A stretch of 64,000 nucleotides of DNA from Microbispora rosea (GCF_900156315.1 NZ_FTNI01000020.1:1-64000), one strand, 5' to 3'; counted from the first letter of the stretch, positions 17,064-25,207 are shown. Numbers and translations: made by a program. Notes: generated by a model from the letters alone, not told the origin.

Positions 17064-17615
17064 GTGCGTCGCCAGCAGGCAAAGATCGCTCCAGATTTCG
17101 CGGCTTTCGAAGCCTTCTACCGGCGGCACGTTGACGCGGTCACTCGTTTTCTCGCCCGCCGCGTGGACGATCCGCACACTGTTGCCGACTTGGTGGCCGA
17201 GGTGTTCATGGCGGTGCTCGATTCCGCACATACGTATCGGCCGAAGCTGGGTAGCGAGGTGGCCTGGTTGTACGGCGTGGCACGTAACACGCTGTCTGCC
17301 GAGCGGCGGCGGGCGTTCAGGGAGTCGCAGCTGACGGCACGCGCGAGCGGCCGACGGCAGTTGAACGAGGACGACATAGCGCGATTGGAGGAACGCATCG
17401 ACGCCGCCCGGCACTCCAGGCAGGCCCTCCAGGCCATGGCCGGACTGCCCGACGGGGAACGGGCCATGCTCGAGTTGGTCGTCATCGACCAACTCAGTGT
17501 TACCGAAGCGGCGGCAGTTCTCGGGATCCAGCCGGGGGCCGCCAAGGTGCGGCTGCACCGAGCTCGGCGGGCGCTCAAGGCACTCCCCTTCTCGATGGAA
17601 GGAATCAGTGGATGA
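17064..17615 (+). CDS. ECF-type RNA polymerase sigma factor
   Basis: A 183-residue sigma-70 family factor. Region 2 is at ~15-80 (FEAFYRRHVDAVTRFLARRV, then VADLVAEVFMAVLD and AWLYGVARNTLSAERRR), and region 4 at ~115-170 (QLSVTEAAAVLGIQPGAAKV). It would direct polymerase to a dedicated promoter set. The GTG at 17064 has GGGAG about 8 bases upstream. The next gene starts inside its stop codon (ATGA), and that product is a membrane protein likely to regulate it. It lies in segment 1 of the tRNA-Phe island, so it is probably cargo. Confidence 0.9.
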   Translation: MRRQQAKIAPDFAAFEAFYRRHVDAVTRFLARRVDDPHTVADLVAEVFMAVLDSAHTYRPKLGSEVAWLYGVARNTLSAERRRAFRESQLTARASGRRQLNEDDIARLEERIDAARHSRQALQAMAGLPDGERAMLELVVIDQLSVTEAAAVLGIQPGAAKVRLHRARRALKALPFSMEGISG

Positions 17616-18202
17616 ACTTCGAGGAGCAGATACTCATGGAACTCAAGGCCGAGTACGGTGCCCGGGTCGAGCGACGCCGACGCACCCGCCGCCTCATGAT
17701 GGTCACGGCGGCCGCCGGGCTGGCCGCGGTGGCCGCGATCGCCGTTCCGCTACTTACCGGTTCCGAATCGGCCGCTTACGCCATCTCCAAGAACGACGAC
17801 GGCACGATCCGGGTGGAGCTGCACGAGTTTCGGGACGCCGACAAGTTGGAGCAGGACCTCAAAGACCTGGGTGTCAACGCCGATATCACCTACCTCAATT
17901 CGAGGCAGATCTGTGCGCGGGACAGGGGCCAGAACGTCGATTCTCCCATCGGTAAGACTCCCGAGGAGTGGGAAAAGACCGCTGTCCGCAATGTGGCCCG
18001 GCCGAACGGCCGTGGCATGGACATCGATCCGAGGCACATCAGTAGCGGGCAGACGCTGGTGATGGAAGTGAGCGAGGAGGGGGACAGCGTGACGCTGGGC
18101 ACACGTCTCATCGTCGGCGAGGTGCGCCCGTGCAACCCCATGGATGACCCGACCTGGGAGGAACGCAAGGCCGAGGAAAACCGGCAGCCCGCCGAAAACT
18201 GA
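17612..18202 (+). CDS. Membrane protein, probable partner of the sigma factor
   Basis: A 196-residue protein with a charged cytoplasmic N-terminus (1-31), one membrane helix (LMMVTAAAGLAAVAAIAVPL, ~33-53) and an extracytoplasmic domain of ~140 residues. No zinc anti-sigma HxxxCxxC motif is present, so it is not a standard ZAS anti-sigma factor, though two-gene sigma/membrane-protein operons of this kind are common in actinomycetes. The coupling (ATGA overlap) argues that it controls or senses for the sigma factor; this is inference. The outer domain is unrecognised. Confidence 0.75.
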   Translation: MNFEEQILMELKAEYGARVERRRRTRRLMMVTAAAGLAAVAAIAVPLLTGSESAAYAISKNDDGTIRVELHEFRDADKLEQDLKDLGVNADITYLNSRQICARDRGQNVDSPIGKTPEEWEKTAVRNVARPNGRGMDIDPRHISSGQTLVMEVSEEGDSVTLGTRLIVGEVRPCNPMDDPTWEERKAEENRQPAEN

Positions 18203-18395
18203 GCCGCGGTGATCAGCGCCGCCCCCCCGTTCAGACCGCCGCCGAGGCCACGACCGGCCGCCGGCTGTGGATGCCGCAACGGCTGACCATGAGGGGATGC
18301 GCCAGGTAAGAGCCGATGCCCTTGGCGCTTCTCACGTCGTTCGTGGCTCTACAGCATTGAAGTGCAAATTCGCCCATCGCTGACCGTTTCCGACG

Positions 18396-18420
18396 TGACA
18401 GCAGCGGTGACAGCAACGTC
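18396..18420. repeat. Paired repeat tgacagcagcg/tgacagcaacg
   Basis: Variant of the 14969 pair, ~80 bases before the second att copy, so at the opposite end of segment 1. Position suits an integrase arm site. Confidence 0.55.
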
Positions 18421-18500
18421 GGGCACCAGAGGCTTCCCCCGGGCACCGTCGACCACCGTCTGACTTGGGCTTGCCGTGCGTGATCAGGGTGGTTGTGCGG

Positions 18501-18544
18501 CCTGAAAAGCGGAAGGTCGGCAGTTCACCTGCCCCTGACCACCA
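18501..18544 (+). repeat. att copy 2 (tRNA-Phe 3' half, 2-base deletion)
   Basis: Matches tRNA-Phe from cctgaaaagcggaaggtc through the CCA end, with two bases missing in the T-loop. No 5' half; not a tRNA gene. Confidence 0.88.
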
Positions 18545-18560
18545 GCGCTGAACAGCCGAA

Positions 18561-18594
18561 CTCCCCGAGGCGAAGATCGCTCCGGGGAGTTTTC
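18561..18594 (+). terminator. Terminator following att copy 2
   Basis: CTCCCCG and CGGGGAG pair around a short inner stem (gcga/tcgc), followed by TTTT. Homologous in place to the hairpin after tRNA-Phe. Confidence 0.75.
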
Positions 18595-18645
18595 GTGTCC
18601 GTTGACGGCAACAAACGCGGCGGACGGTCATCCAGATGAGGCTGG

Positions 18646-18660
18646 ATCAGATAATCTGAT
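18646..18660. promoter_or_regulatory. Palindromic operator and -10 box of the TA module
   Basis: ATCAGAT-A-ATCTGAT is a perfect 15-bp palindrome ending 3 bases before the antitoxin ATG. It contains GATAAT at 18650-18655, a good -10 hexamer placed so that transcription would start at or near the ATG, implying a leaderless message repressed by its own antitoxin. Confidence 0.65.
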
Positions 18661-18663
18661 TTC

Positions 18664-18924
18664 ATGAAGGTGATGACTGCCACCGAAGCGTCTCGCAGCT
18701 TCGCGACCGTCCTCGACGAGGCCGAGCGCGGGGAGACGATCGTGGTGACCCGTGGCGGGAAGCAAATCGCCGTGATCGGCCCCGCGCCCACCGCGCCAGG
18801 GCGTATGGTCAAGGCGTTTCTGGCCAGAAGCGCGGGGAGACTGGACGCGGACTTCGAGGCTGATGTCGCGGCGGCCCGTGAGGCGGTCGACGATGAGATG
18901 AGGGGCACGTGGCCCGACGCCTGA
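18664..18924 (+). CDS. Phd/YefM-family antitoxin
   Basis: An 86-residue antitoxin. The N-terminal half has the Phd/YefM DNA-binding fold, recognisable by MTATEASRSFATVLDEAERG and IVVTRGGKQIAVIGP. The C-terminal half is the acidic, flexible part that wraps the toxin. It binds its own operator (palindrome at 18646) and neutralises the PIN toxin encoded next, whose start overlaps its end by 16 bases. There is no ribosome site before the ATG, consistent with leaderless translation. It is one of only two genes between att copies 2 and 3. Confidence 0.92.
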   Translation: MKVMTATEASRSFATVLDEAERGETIVVTRGGKQIAVIGPAPTAPGRMVKAFLARSAGRLDADFEADVAAAREAVDDEMRGTWPDA

Positions 18925-19316
18925 TCCTGGACACGGGCGTGCTCATCGCCGCCGAGCGAGGCAAGGCATCCGTGGACGCCGTGATCGAGGACGCCGATGA
19001 CGTGGCCATTGCGGCGATCACTGTGGCCGAACTGCTCGTCGGCGTGGAGATGGCCGATGCAGCCCGACGACCGAATCGGCAGGCCTTCGTGGACGAAGTC
19101 CTGGCGTTGATTCCCGTCGAGGAGTACACAACGGACGTCGCCAGAGTCCATGCTCGTCTCATGGCGCATGTCCGACGAGAAGGTAAATCTCGGGGAGCGT
19201 ACGATCTGCTGATCGCAGCGACGGCCGCGGCCACTGCGAGAACAGTGATCACAATGGACGCCTCGGCCGCCTTCGATGATCTTCCAGGCGTCCGTGCGCG
19301 GGTGGTTCCTCGCTGA
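18909..19316 (+). CDS. PIN-domain ribonuclease toxin, VapC-like
   Basis: A 135-residue PIN-domain toxin that would cleave RNA, typically tRNA or rRNA, when the antitoxin is degraded. The four acidic active-site residues are present: D8 (LILDTG), E41 (ITVAELLVGVE), D99 (GAYDLLIAATA) and D117 (ITMDASAAF). The GTG start lies inside the antitoxin gene, in a different frame. With the antitoxin it makes a complete module occupying the whole 0.9-kb segment between two att copies. Confidence 0.93.
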   Translation: MARRLILDTGVLIAAERGKASVDAVIEDADDVAIAAITVAELLVGVEMADAARRPNRQAFVDEVLALIPVEEYTTDVARVHARLMAHVRREGKSRGAYDLLIAATAAATARTVITMDASAAFDDLPGVRARVVPR

Positions 19317-19317
19317 G

Positions 19318-19352
19318 TGACGACGGCAACCCTGACGGCAACGTCGGCCACC
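19318..19352. repeat. Paired repeat tgacgacggcaac/tgacggcaacg
   Basis: Begins in the toxin stop codon. Followed by tcggccacc, as in the pair at 26109. Putative integrase arm site at the right end of segment 2. Confidence 0.55.
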
Positions 19353-19425
19353 AAGACCACACCTAGGGCACTCTTGGCCACCCGTCGGCACCTGGTCGAG
19401 GCGGCCCATCAGCCTGATCGCCACA

Positions 19426-19471
19426 CCTGAAAAGCGGAAGGTCGGCAGTTCGACCCTGCCCCTGACCACCA
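19426..19471 (+). repeat. att copy 3 (46 bases identical to tRNA-Phe)
   Basis: Identical to 14865-14910 including CCA. Sequence then continues with its own version of the downstream region, so it came in with an element. Confidence 0.92.
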
Positions 19472-19489
19472 GTTTCGAACAGCCAAGAT

Positions 19490-19525
19490 GCCCCGTAGCG
19501 AAGATCGCTCCGGGGCGTTTTTGTT
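19490..19525 (+). terminator. Terminator following att copy 3
   Basis: GCCCCG and CGGGGC flank an inner stem (agcga/tcgct), followed by TTTTTG. Same design as after tRNA-Phe and att copy 5. Confidence 0.78.
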
Positions 19526-19529
19526 GTTC

Positions 19530-19556
19530 TGACGACAACGCTGACGACAGTAGTCA
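19530..19556. repeat. Paired repeat tgacgacaacg/tgacgacagta
   Basis: Two tgacgac units at a 12-base period just after the terminator; left-end arm-site candidate of segment 3. Confidence 0.55.
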
Positions 19557-19861
19557 GGGCGGTCAGGTTGCAAGGGCTGGAGAATCCATGCTGTGAGCCG
19601 GACTGACAACACGATGCCGCTGCGCATACAAGAGCAGGACGGCCGTCGTTACAGGCATGACGTGGGCGGGTCCTACAAGGGCATCGGCGGAGACACGAGC
19701 ATCGCTGAACGGAAGGCTCGGCAACGCGTTCGGTTGACCCTGCTACGGGTCGAGGAACCGGAGCCTACGAGGCATCGCCACAGCGAGAAGTGGCTTTATT
19801 AGGGAACGTGGAAAAGCGCTTCAGGACCTCCTGGAGCGCTTCACCGTGTGGAGTGGTCGCG

Positions 19862-20177
19862 TCAGCTCAGTGCTTCGCCTAGCTTGCCGAGGGCCCTGCG
19901 CTTCTCGTCGAGGGAGGCGTGCGCGTAGATCGTCATGGTGACCTCGATGTCGGAATGTCCGACGATCTCTCGAACGATGTGAGGCGGTATGCCCATGTCG
20001 AGCAGGAGGCTCACACAGGTGTGACGAAGGTCGTGGAGACGGACCGAGCCCAGTCCAGCCGCTTTCCGGATCTCGCTCCAGCTACGTCGTAGGTTGGCCG
20101 GCTCCATGGGTGTGCCGCGGCGTGAGGGGAAGACGAGCCCGTGATCCTCCCAGTCCGGGAAACGATCGGACCGTTCT
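19862..20177 (-). pseudogene. Tyrosine integrase, C-terminal fragment
   Basis: About 105 codons. Upstream it begins within RFPDWEDHGLVFPSRRGTPM, wording shared with the integrase remnant at 15221, and continues to the catalytic boxes RLHDLRHT, IVGHSD and the nucleophile Tyr in MTIYAHAS. It ends naturally at 19862. Everything before residue ~250 of a normal integrase is missing because at 20178 the sequence passes abruptly to the TetR gene. It supplies the catalytic half that the other remnant lacks. Confidence 0.85.
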
Positions 20178-20208
20178 ATGAGGGCGCGGGCGGCGGCCGG
20201 CCGCCGAG

Positions 20209-20754
20209 GTGCGCGCGCGGATCCTCGCGGCGACGGGGGCGCTGCTGCTCGACGAGGGCATGGCGGGCGTCACGATCGAACGGGTCGCCGAGCTGTCCGG
20301 GGCGAGCAAGACGACGGTCTACAAGTGGTGGCCGTCGAAGGGCGCCCTGGCCCTCGACGGATACTTCCACGCGGTCGAGTCGGCGCTGGCCTTCCCCGAC
20401 GGCGGCGACGTCGAGGTCGACCTCGTCGCCCAGCTCCGCTCGCTCGCCCGGCTCCTCACCGGCACGCCGGCCGGCCGGGTCATCGCCGGGATCATCGGCC
20501 AGGCGCAGACCGATCCCGACCTCGCCGACGTGCTGCTCCGCCATTACTCGGGCCCGCGGCGAGATCTGGCCGTCGAGGTGCTGAGGCAGGCCCAGGAATG
20601 CGGTCAGCTGCGCCCCGACCTCGATCTCGACGTGACCGTCGACCAGCTCTGGGGCCCCTTCTACCACCGGCTGCTGCTGTTCCCGAACATGCCGATCACC
20701 GAGGAGTACGCGACGGCCCTGGTCCGCAACCTCCTGGCGGGCATACGGACGTGA
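20209..20754 (+). CDS. TetR-family regulator, N-terminus at a junction
   Basis: A 181-residue TetR regulator: helix-turn-helix at residues 1-50 (VTIERVAELSGASKTTVYKW) and a C-terminal domain with MRHYSG-like and LWGPFYHRLLLFPNMPITEE blocks usual in TetR_C proteins. The frame upstream of the GTG (encoding GRGRRPAAE) resembles a normal TetR leader but closes with a stop at 20179, exactly where the integrase fragment ends. The gene may therefore have lost its native start and promoter in the deletion. It points at the end of the lipase gene; no target is evident. Confidence 0.82.
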   Translation: MRARILAATGALLLDEGMAGVTIERVAELSGASKTTVYKWWPSKGALALDGYFHAVESALAFPDGGDVEVDLVAQLRSLARLLTGTPAGRVIAGIIGQAQTDPDLADVLLRHYSGPRRDLAVEVLRQAQECGQLRPDLDLDVTVDQLWGPFYHRLLLFPNMPITEEYATALVRNLLAGIRT

Positions 20755-20794
20755 CGCTCCCCGGCGCCTCGCCGGGGAACGGCCGGACCGGCCG

Positions 20795-22108
20795 TCAGCC
20801 GGTGTAGTCGTCGAACGTGATGGAGATCCGGTGCCGGTCGGACGGCAGCGCGGGCACCGTCAGCACGTCGCGCTCGCCGCCCCCGCCGCGCGGCGTGGCG
20901 ACCACGCTGATCGGCCGGCGGCCCGCGGGCAGGAAGACGTCCATGCCGCTGAGGAACGGCTGGGCGAAGAACTGTGGGATGGGCGCGCCGAGGTCGGTGA
21001 CGCGGTCGACGCCGGCGTCGTAGGCGAACAGCCCGATCGCCCGCTTGCTGCGCGGCGTGTTGGCGGGGTTGAGCAGTTCGGTCCCGTTGACCTTGAGCGA
21101 GTCGCCGGCCACGCCCTGGTCGCCCCACCACTCCTTCTGCCGGCTGATGACCAGGTTGGCGTGATGAGGGCCCGACTCCATCAACGCCGCCGCGCCCTCC
21201 CCGGGCGGGCTCGTCAGCAGTCGCACCAGCGCATCCGAGCGCCGGAAGGGCTGGAAGTACAGGTGGTGCACCGAGGTGGGCCACACGACGGCGAACTCGT
21301 AGTGCGCGTCACCCCGCGCCTTGAACGGGCCCCACGAGCCGTCCGGGCCGATCCGGAACACCGCGGCGGGCCTGCGCGTCAGGCGCTCGCCGTCACGCGG
21401 GTCGACCCGGTAGATCTCGACCCGCGTGCCGTCGGCCCCGGCGTTGCTCGGGAACAGCACCGCGCGCCCGGACAGCCGGATGTTGCCGCGCTCCTCCTGG
21501 ACGTCGGTCGTGCGGGGCCGCCGCCGGGTGAAGAACTCGAAGAACTTCGCGAACGTCTCCTCCGACGACACGACCTGCGTGTGCGACTGGTCGGGGAACC
21601 TGACGTTCACGGCACCGCCGACCTGCCGGTCCGGCGAGCCCTCGCCCCACACCGCGAGCGTGGGCACCCCGCCGGGCTGGTCGGCCGAGCTGGAGCCGTC
21701 GAGGTTGACGTAGTGGGCGACCTTCGCCGCCCGTTGCGGGCTGCTGCGGAGGTACTCCTGCATGAGGCCGGTCCCCAGCGAGTGGGCCAGCAGATCGACC
21801 TTGTCGGCCCTGGACGCGGCCAGCAGCCGGTCGATCCGCGCGTCCAGGCCCGCGTACACCTGCTCGCGCGTGTTGATCTGGAACAGGGAGTCGTAGTCGT
21901 GGGACTCGATCAGGCCGATGGGGTAGCCGTTGCCGGTCAGCCGCCTGGCCTGCGTCTCGAACTGGGCGCCCGACCCGCTGAAACCGTGCACGAAGATCAC
22001 GGGCCGGTACTTGTGCGTCCCCGCCCACGAGGCGGGCGCCCACAGGACGCAGGCCGCCACGACCGCCGACAACGCCGCCAGCCAGGCGACGACCCCGCGT
22101 ATCCTCAT
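20795..22108 (-). CDS. Secreted lipase/esterase of the alpha/beta-hydrolase fold
   Basis: A 437-residue exported hydrolase. Residues 1-29 are a signal peptide (GVVAWLAALSAVVAACVLWA, cleavage after SWA). The oxyanion strand VIFVHGFSGSG and nucleophile elbow AHSLGTG (catalytic Ser) mark the fold; the C-terminal ~200 residues hold beta-rich sequence with NIRLSGRAVLFPSNAG and a domain unlike minimal lipases, perhaps for substrate or wall binding. GGAGGAG precedes the ATG. It is the last gene behind the aldehyde dehydrogenase operon, 77 bases after the carboxymuconolactone decarboxylase-like gene. Substrate unknown. Confidence 0.85.
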   Translation of the reverse strand: MRIRGVVAWLAALSAVVAACVLWAPASWAGTHKYRPVIFVHGFSGSGAQFETQARRLTGNGYPIGLIESHDYDSLFQINTREQVYAGLDARIDRLLAASRADKVDLLAHSLGTGLMQEYLRSSPQRAAKVAHYVNLDGSSSADQPGGVPTLAVWGEGSPDRQVGGAVNVRFPDQSHTQVVSSEETFAKFFEFFTRRRPRTTDVQEERGNIRLSGRAVLFPSNAGADGTRVEIYRVDPRDGERLTRRPAAVFRIGPDGSWGPFKARGDAHYEFAVVWPTSVHHLYFQPFRRSDALVRLLTSPPGEGAAALMESGPHHANLVISRQKEWWGDQGVAGDSLKVNGTELLNPANTPRSKRAIGLFAYDAGVDRVTDLGAPIPQFFAQPFLSGMDVFLPAGRRPISVVATPRGGGGERDVLTVPALPSDRHRISITFDDYTG

Positions 22109-22185
22109 CCGGAGCTCCTCCAGCCGAAGAGAACATTCTTCTGGTCCCTGTCGGCGTCGATCATGAGGCCGCCCCGTCAACGGGC

Positions 22186-22587
22186 TTACGCTTGGTGAAC
22201 CTCCTGGAAGACCTCCCGGGCGACGCGGTAACCGTCGAAGGCCCGGGCCGCGCCGGCGTACGCCTCGATGTGCACGAACGCCTCCACGATCTCCTCCGGG
22301 GTGACGCCGTTGTTGAGCGCGATGCGCAGCTGCCCGCGCAGCGGTTCGAGCGTGCCCAGGGTCGCGGCGATCGTCACGGAGACGAGGGCGCGGGTGCGGG
22401 TGTCGAGGACGTCGGTGCGCGGCCACGCGTCGCCGAAGGTGTGCCGGGTGGCCAGGCGCATGAAGTCGGCGGCGTTGGCCGGCTCGCCCGGGCCGGGTTC
22501 CAGGAACGGCTCCAGCCTCCTGCCGAGCAGGTGCGCGGCGGTGTCGAGCGCGGCCTCGTAGCCGGGTTCCCGCTGGGTGTCGGTCAT
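22186..22587 (-). CDS. Carboxymuconolactone decarboxylase-like protein
   Basis: A 133-residue protein of the CMD family. The core helices RTRALVSVTIAATLGTLEPL and GVTPEEIVEAFVHIEAYAG are typical of PcaC-type members; the AhpD redox pair CxxC is absent, so a peroxidase role is unlikely. Family members decarboxylate gamma-carboxymuconolactone or act on other small substrates. GGAAGG lies before the ATG. Fifteen bases separate it from the aldo-keto reductase, so they are in one operon. Confidence 0.88.
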   Translation of the reverse strand: MTDTQREPGYEAALDTAAHLLGRRLEPFLEPGPGEPANAADFMRLATRHTFGDAWPRTDVLDTRTRALVSVTIAATLGTLEPLRGQLRIALNNGVTPEEIVEAFVHIEAYAGAARAFDGYRVAREVFQEVHQA

Positions 22588-22602
22588 GTGGTTCCTTCCG
22601 GA

Positions 22603-23625
22603 TCAGTGCTGGGGGCGCGCGTTGAGCGCGCCGTACTGGCCGCCGCGCACCCGCGCGGGGTCGAACAGGCCCGACAGGTGGGCGACGTCGTCCGCGCTCA
22701 GCGGAACGGCCGTCGCGGCGGCGTTCTGGCGCGCGTACTCCGGCCGCTTGGTGCCGGGGATGGGCGCGATGTCGTACGGCTGGGCGAGCAGCCAGGCCAG
22801 GGCCACCTGGCCCGGGGCGTGCCCGCGCTCGGCGGCGAACGCCTTCAGCCCCTCGACGAGGCGGAGGTTGCCGGCGAAGTTCTCCTCCTGGAACTTGGGC
22901 AGGGTCGAGCGGAAGTCGTCACCCTCGAACGAGGTCTCGCTGGTGAAGCGGCCGGCGAGCGCGGCCCGCCCCAGCGGGCTGTACGGGACGAAGGTGATGC
23001 CCAGTTCGCGGCAGGCGGGCAGCACCTCCTGCTCCACCTCGCGGGCCCAGAGCGAGTACTCGCTCTGGAGGGCCGAGATCGGCGCCACGGCGGATGCCCG
23101 GTGCAGGATGTCCGGACCGACCGCGCTGAGCCCGATCGCGCGCACCATGCCCGCGGTCACCAGCTCGGCCATCGCGCCGACGGTGTCCTCGATCGGCACG
23201 GCGGTGTCGTGGCGATGGAGGTAGTAGAGGTCGATGTGGTCGACGCCGAGGCGGCGCAGGCTGGCCTCGCAGGCGGCGGCCACGTACTCCGGGCGGCCGT
23301 CGTAGACCACCCCGCCCTCCTCCGAGGGCCGCGCCCCGAACTTGGTCGCCAGGACCACCCGGTCGCGCAGGCCGCGCACGGCGCGGCCGAGCAGTTCCTC
23401 GTTGTGGCCGAAGCCCTTCTGGGACTGGCCGGTGGCCGCGCCGGCGGCGCCGTAGATGTCGGAGGTGTCGAAGAAGTCGATGCCGGCCTTGACGGCGGCG
23501 TGGATCGTGGCGACGGACTCCGCCTCGTCGGCGTCGCCGTAGAACTGGGACATCCCCATGCAGCCCAGGCCGATCGGCCGGACGGAGATGTCGGTGTGCC
23601 CGAGGGTGACACGGGCTTCGCGCAT
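22603..23625 (-). CDS. Aldo/keto reductase
   Basis: A 340-residue NADPH-dependent reductase of the AKR TIM-barrel fold. The catalytic Asp and Tyr are in FFDTSDIYGA, Lys in VVLATKFGA and His in LYYLHRHD; the cofactor end is PIPGTKRPEYARQN. These enzymes reduce aldehydes and ketones or run in reverse. AGGAGG precedes the ATG by ~6 bases. It lies between aldehyde dehydrogenase (17-base gap) and the CMD-like gene, suggesting joint handling of an aldehyde or lactone. A close paralogue lies at 50597. Confidence 0.93.
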   Translation of the reverse strand: MREARVTLGHTDISVRPIGLGCMGMSQFYGDADEAESVATIHAAVKAGIDFFDTSDIYGAAGAATGQSQKGFGHNEELLGRAVRGLRDRVVLATKFGARPSEEGGVVYDGRPEYVAAACEASLRRLGVDHIDLYYLHRHDTAVPIEDTVGAMAELVTAGMVRAIGLSAVGPDILHRASAVAPISALQSEYSLWAREVEQEVLPACRELGITFVPYSPLGRAALAGRFTSETSFEGDDFRSTLPKFQEENFAGNLRLVEGLKAFAAERGHAPGQVALAWLLAQPYDIAPIPGTKRPEYARQNAAATAVPLSADDVAHLSGLFDPARVRGGQYGALNARPQH

Positions 23626-23642
23626 GATGGTCCTCCTGGTCC

Positions 23643-25079
23643 TCAGGCGGCGATGGTCTTGTACTCGACGTACTGGGCGAGGCCGGCGACGCCGAACTCG
23701 CGGCCGATGCCGCTGCTCTTGTAGCCGCCGAAGGCGCCGTCGTAGGTCGGGGCGGCGCCGTTGACGGTCATCCACCCGGTACGGATCCTGCGGGCGACCT
23801 CGATGCCGTGCTCCCGGTCGGCGGCCCACACGCCACCGCCGAGGCCGTACTCGGAGTCGTTGGCGATGCGGACGGCGTCGTCCTCGTCGTCGAACGGGAT
23901 GACGACCAGGACGGGGCCGAAGATCTCCTCGCGGGCGATCCGCATGTCGCTGTCGACATCGGCGAACAGCGTCGGACGGACGTAGTACCCGCCCTCCAGC
24001 CCGTCAGGGGTCTCGAGTCCGCCGGTCACCATCCGGGCGCCTTCGGCGACGCCGAGTTCGATGTAGGAGCGCACCCGCTGCTGCTGGTCGGCGCGGACCA
24101 TCGGCCCGATGAAGGTCTCGGGGTCGGAGGGGTCGCCGACCCGGACGTCCTCCATCATGGCGGCCAGCGCCGCGACGACCTCCTCGTAGCGGCTGCGCGG
24201 GGCGAGGATGCGGGTGTGGGCCACGCAGTTCTCGGCGTTGTTGCCCAGCGACAGGGCCCTAAGGCCTGCCACGACCGCCGTCAGGTCGGCGTCCTCAAGG
24301 ATGATCGAGGCGGACTTGCCGCCCAGCTCCAGGCTGACCCGCTTGAGCTGCTCCCCGGCGACGGAGGCGATGCGCCGGCCGGCCGCGGTGGAGCCGGTGA
24401 AGGCGATCTTGTCGACGCCGGGGTGGGCGACCAGGTACTCGCTGGTCTCGCGGCCCGCTGGCAGGATGCTCACCACTCCCTCGGGCAGCCCGGCCGCGTC
24501 GAAGACCTCGGCGAGCGCCAGGGCGTCCAGCGCCGTCTCCGGGGAGGCCTTCAGGACGACCGTGCAGCCGGCGAGCAGCGCGGGAACCAGCTTGACCAGG
24601 GCCGACTGGTGTGGAGCGTTCCACGGGATCACCGCCGCCACCACGCCGACGGGTTCCCGGCGCAGCCGCGTCGTGGCGTCGCCGACGGCGCCCACCTCCT
24701 CCTCCCAGCCGAGAGCGGCGGCGGCGCGCACGTACGCCTCCGTCATCTCCGGGAGGGACTGCAGGTGCGTCCAGCGGGTGAACCACAGCGGCGAGCCGTT
24801 CTCGGCGGTGACCAGGGCCGCGAACTCCTCGGCGCGGACCGCGTAGAGCTTGGAGAACCGCTCCACGACGGCGCTCCGTTCCTGCGGGCTCATCCGGGGC
24901 CAGGGGCCCTCGTCGAACGCCCGGCGGGCGGCGGCGACCGCCCGGTCGACGTCGGCGGGGGCGGCGTGCGGCGCGGTCCCGACCAGCGAGCGGTCGTGCG
25001 GGGAACGCACCTCCAGGACGTCCGCGGTGGCCGGGGCGACCCACTGGCCGCCGACGTACAGGTTCGGGTAAGTGATCAC
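23643..25079 (-). CDS. NAD(P)-dependent aldehyde dehydrogenase
   Basis: A 478-residue aldehyde dehydrogenase that oxidises an aldehyde to the acid. The Rossmann motif FTGSTAAGRR, the catalytic Glu in LELGGKSASI and the nucleophile Cys in NNAENCVAHT are all present. I choose the GTG at 25079 because GAGGAG lies 7 bases upstream; the frame is open further but that region contains the operators. First gene of a four-gene minus-strand operon (dehydrogenase, aldo-keto reductase, CMD-like, lipase), divergent from a TetR gene. Confidence 0.93.
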   Translation of the reverse strand: MITYPNLYVGGQWVAPATADVLEVRSPHDRSLVGTAPHAAPADVDRAVAAARRAFDEGPWPRMSPQERSAVVERFSKLYAVRAEEFAALVTAENGSPLWFTRWTHLQSLPEMTEAYVRAAAALGWEEEVGAVGDATTRLRREPVGVVAAVIPWNAPHQSALVKLVPALLAGCTVVLKASPETALDALALAEVFDAAGLPEGVVSILPAGRETSEYLVAHPGVDKIAFTGSTAAGRRIASVAGEQLKRVSLELGGKSASIILEDADLTAVVAGLRALSLGNNAENCVAHTRILAPRSRYEEVVAALAAMMEDVRVGDPSDPETFIGPMVRADQQQRVRSYIELGVAEGARMVTGGLETPDGLEGGYYVRPTLFADVDSDMRIAREEIFGPVLVVIPFDDEDDAVRIANDSEYGLGGGVWAADREHGIEVARRIRTGWMTVNGAAPTYDGAFGGYKSSGIGREFGVAGLAQYVEYKTIAA

Positions 25080-25099
25080 GGAAATACTCCTCATATAGG

Positions 25100-25161
25100 T
25101 GTCCATCGGACCTTTATGACTATAGCGGTCCAGTGGACACGTATCAAGTGTCCGATGGACC
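25100..25161. promoter_or_regulatory. Three operator boxes TGTCC-N3-GGACC
   Basis: Three 13-bp imperfect palindromes at 25100-25112 (tgtccatcggacc), 25127-25139 (ggtccagtggaca) and 25149-25161 (tgtccgatggacc), centres 27 and 22 bp apart, fill the gap between the aldehyde dehydrogenase and TetR starts. They are the obvious binding sites for the TetR protein on both promoters. Confidence 0.8.
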
Positions 25162-25207
25162 GCTAATGTGGGGAGCTGCCATGATCCGCGGTGCGCGAGG
25201 AGGTTCG

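Noticed and set aside
17612..18202. Classical zinc-binding anti-sigma factor
   Set aside because: The HxxxCxxC motif is absent and the cytoplasmic part is too short; kept only as a probable membrane partner of the sigma factor.
19593..19802. A 69-codon plus-strand gene (starting MSRTDNTMPL in translation)
   Set aside because: No ribosome site, no family, high Arg content; could be coincidence next to the att site. Not enough support.
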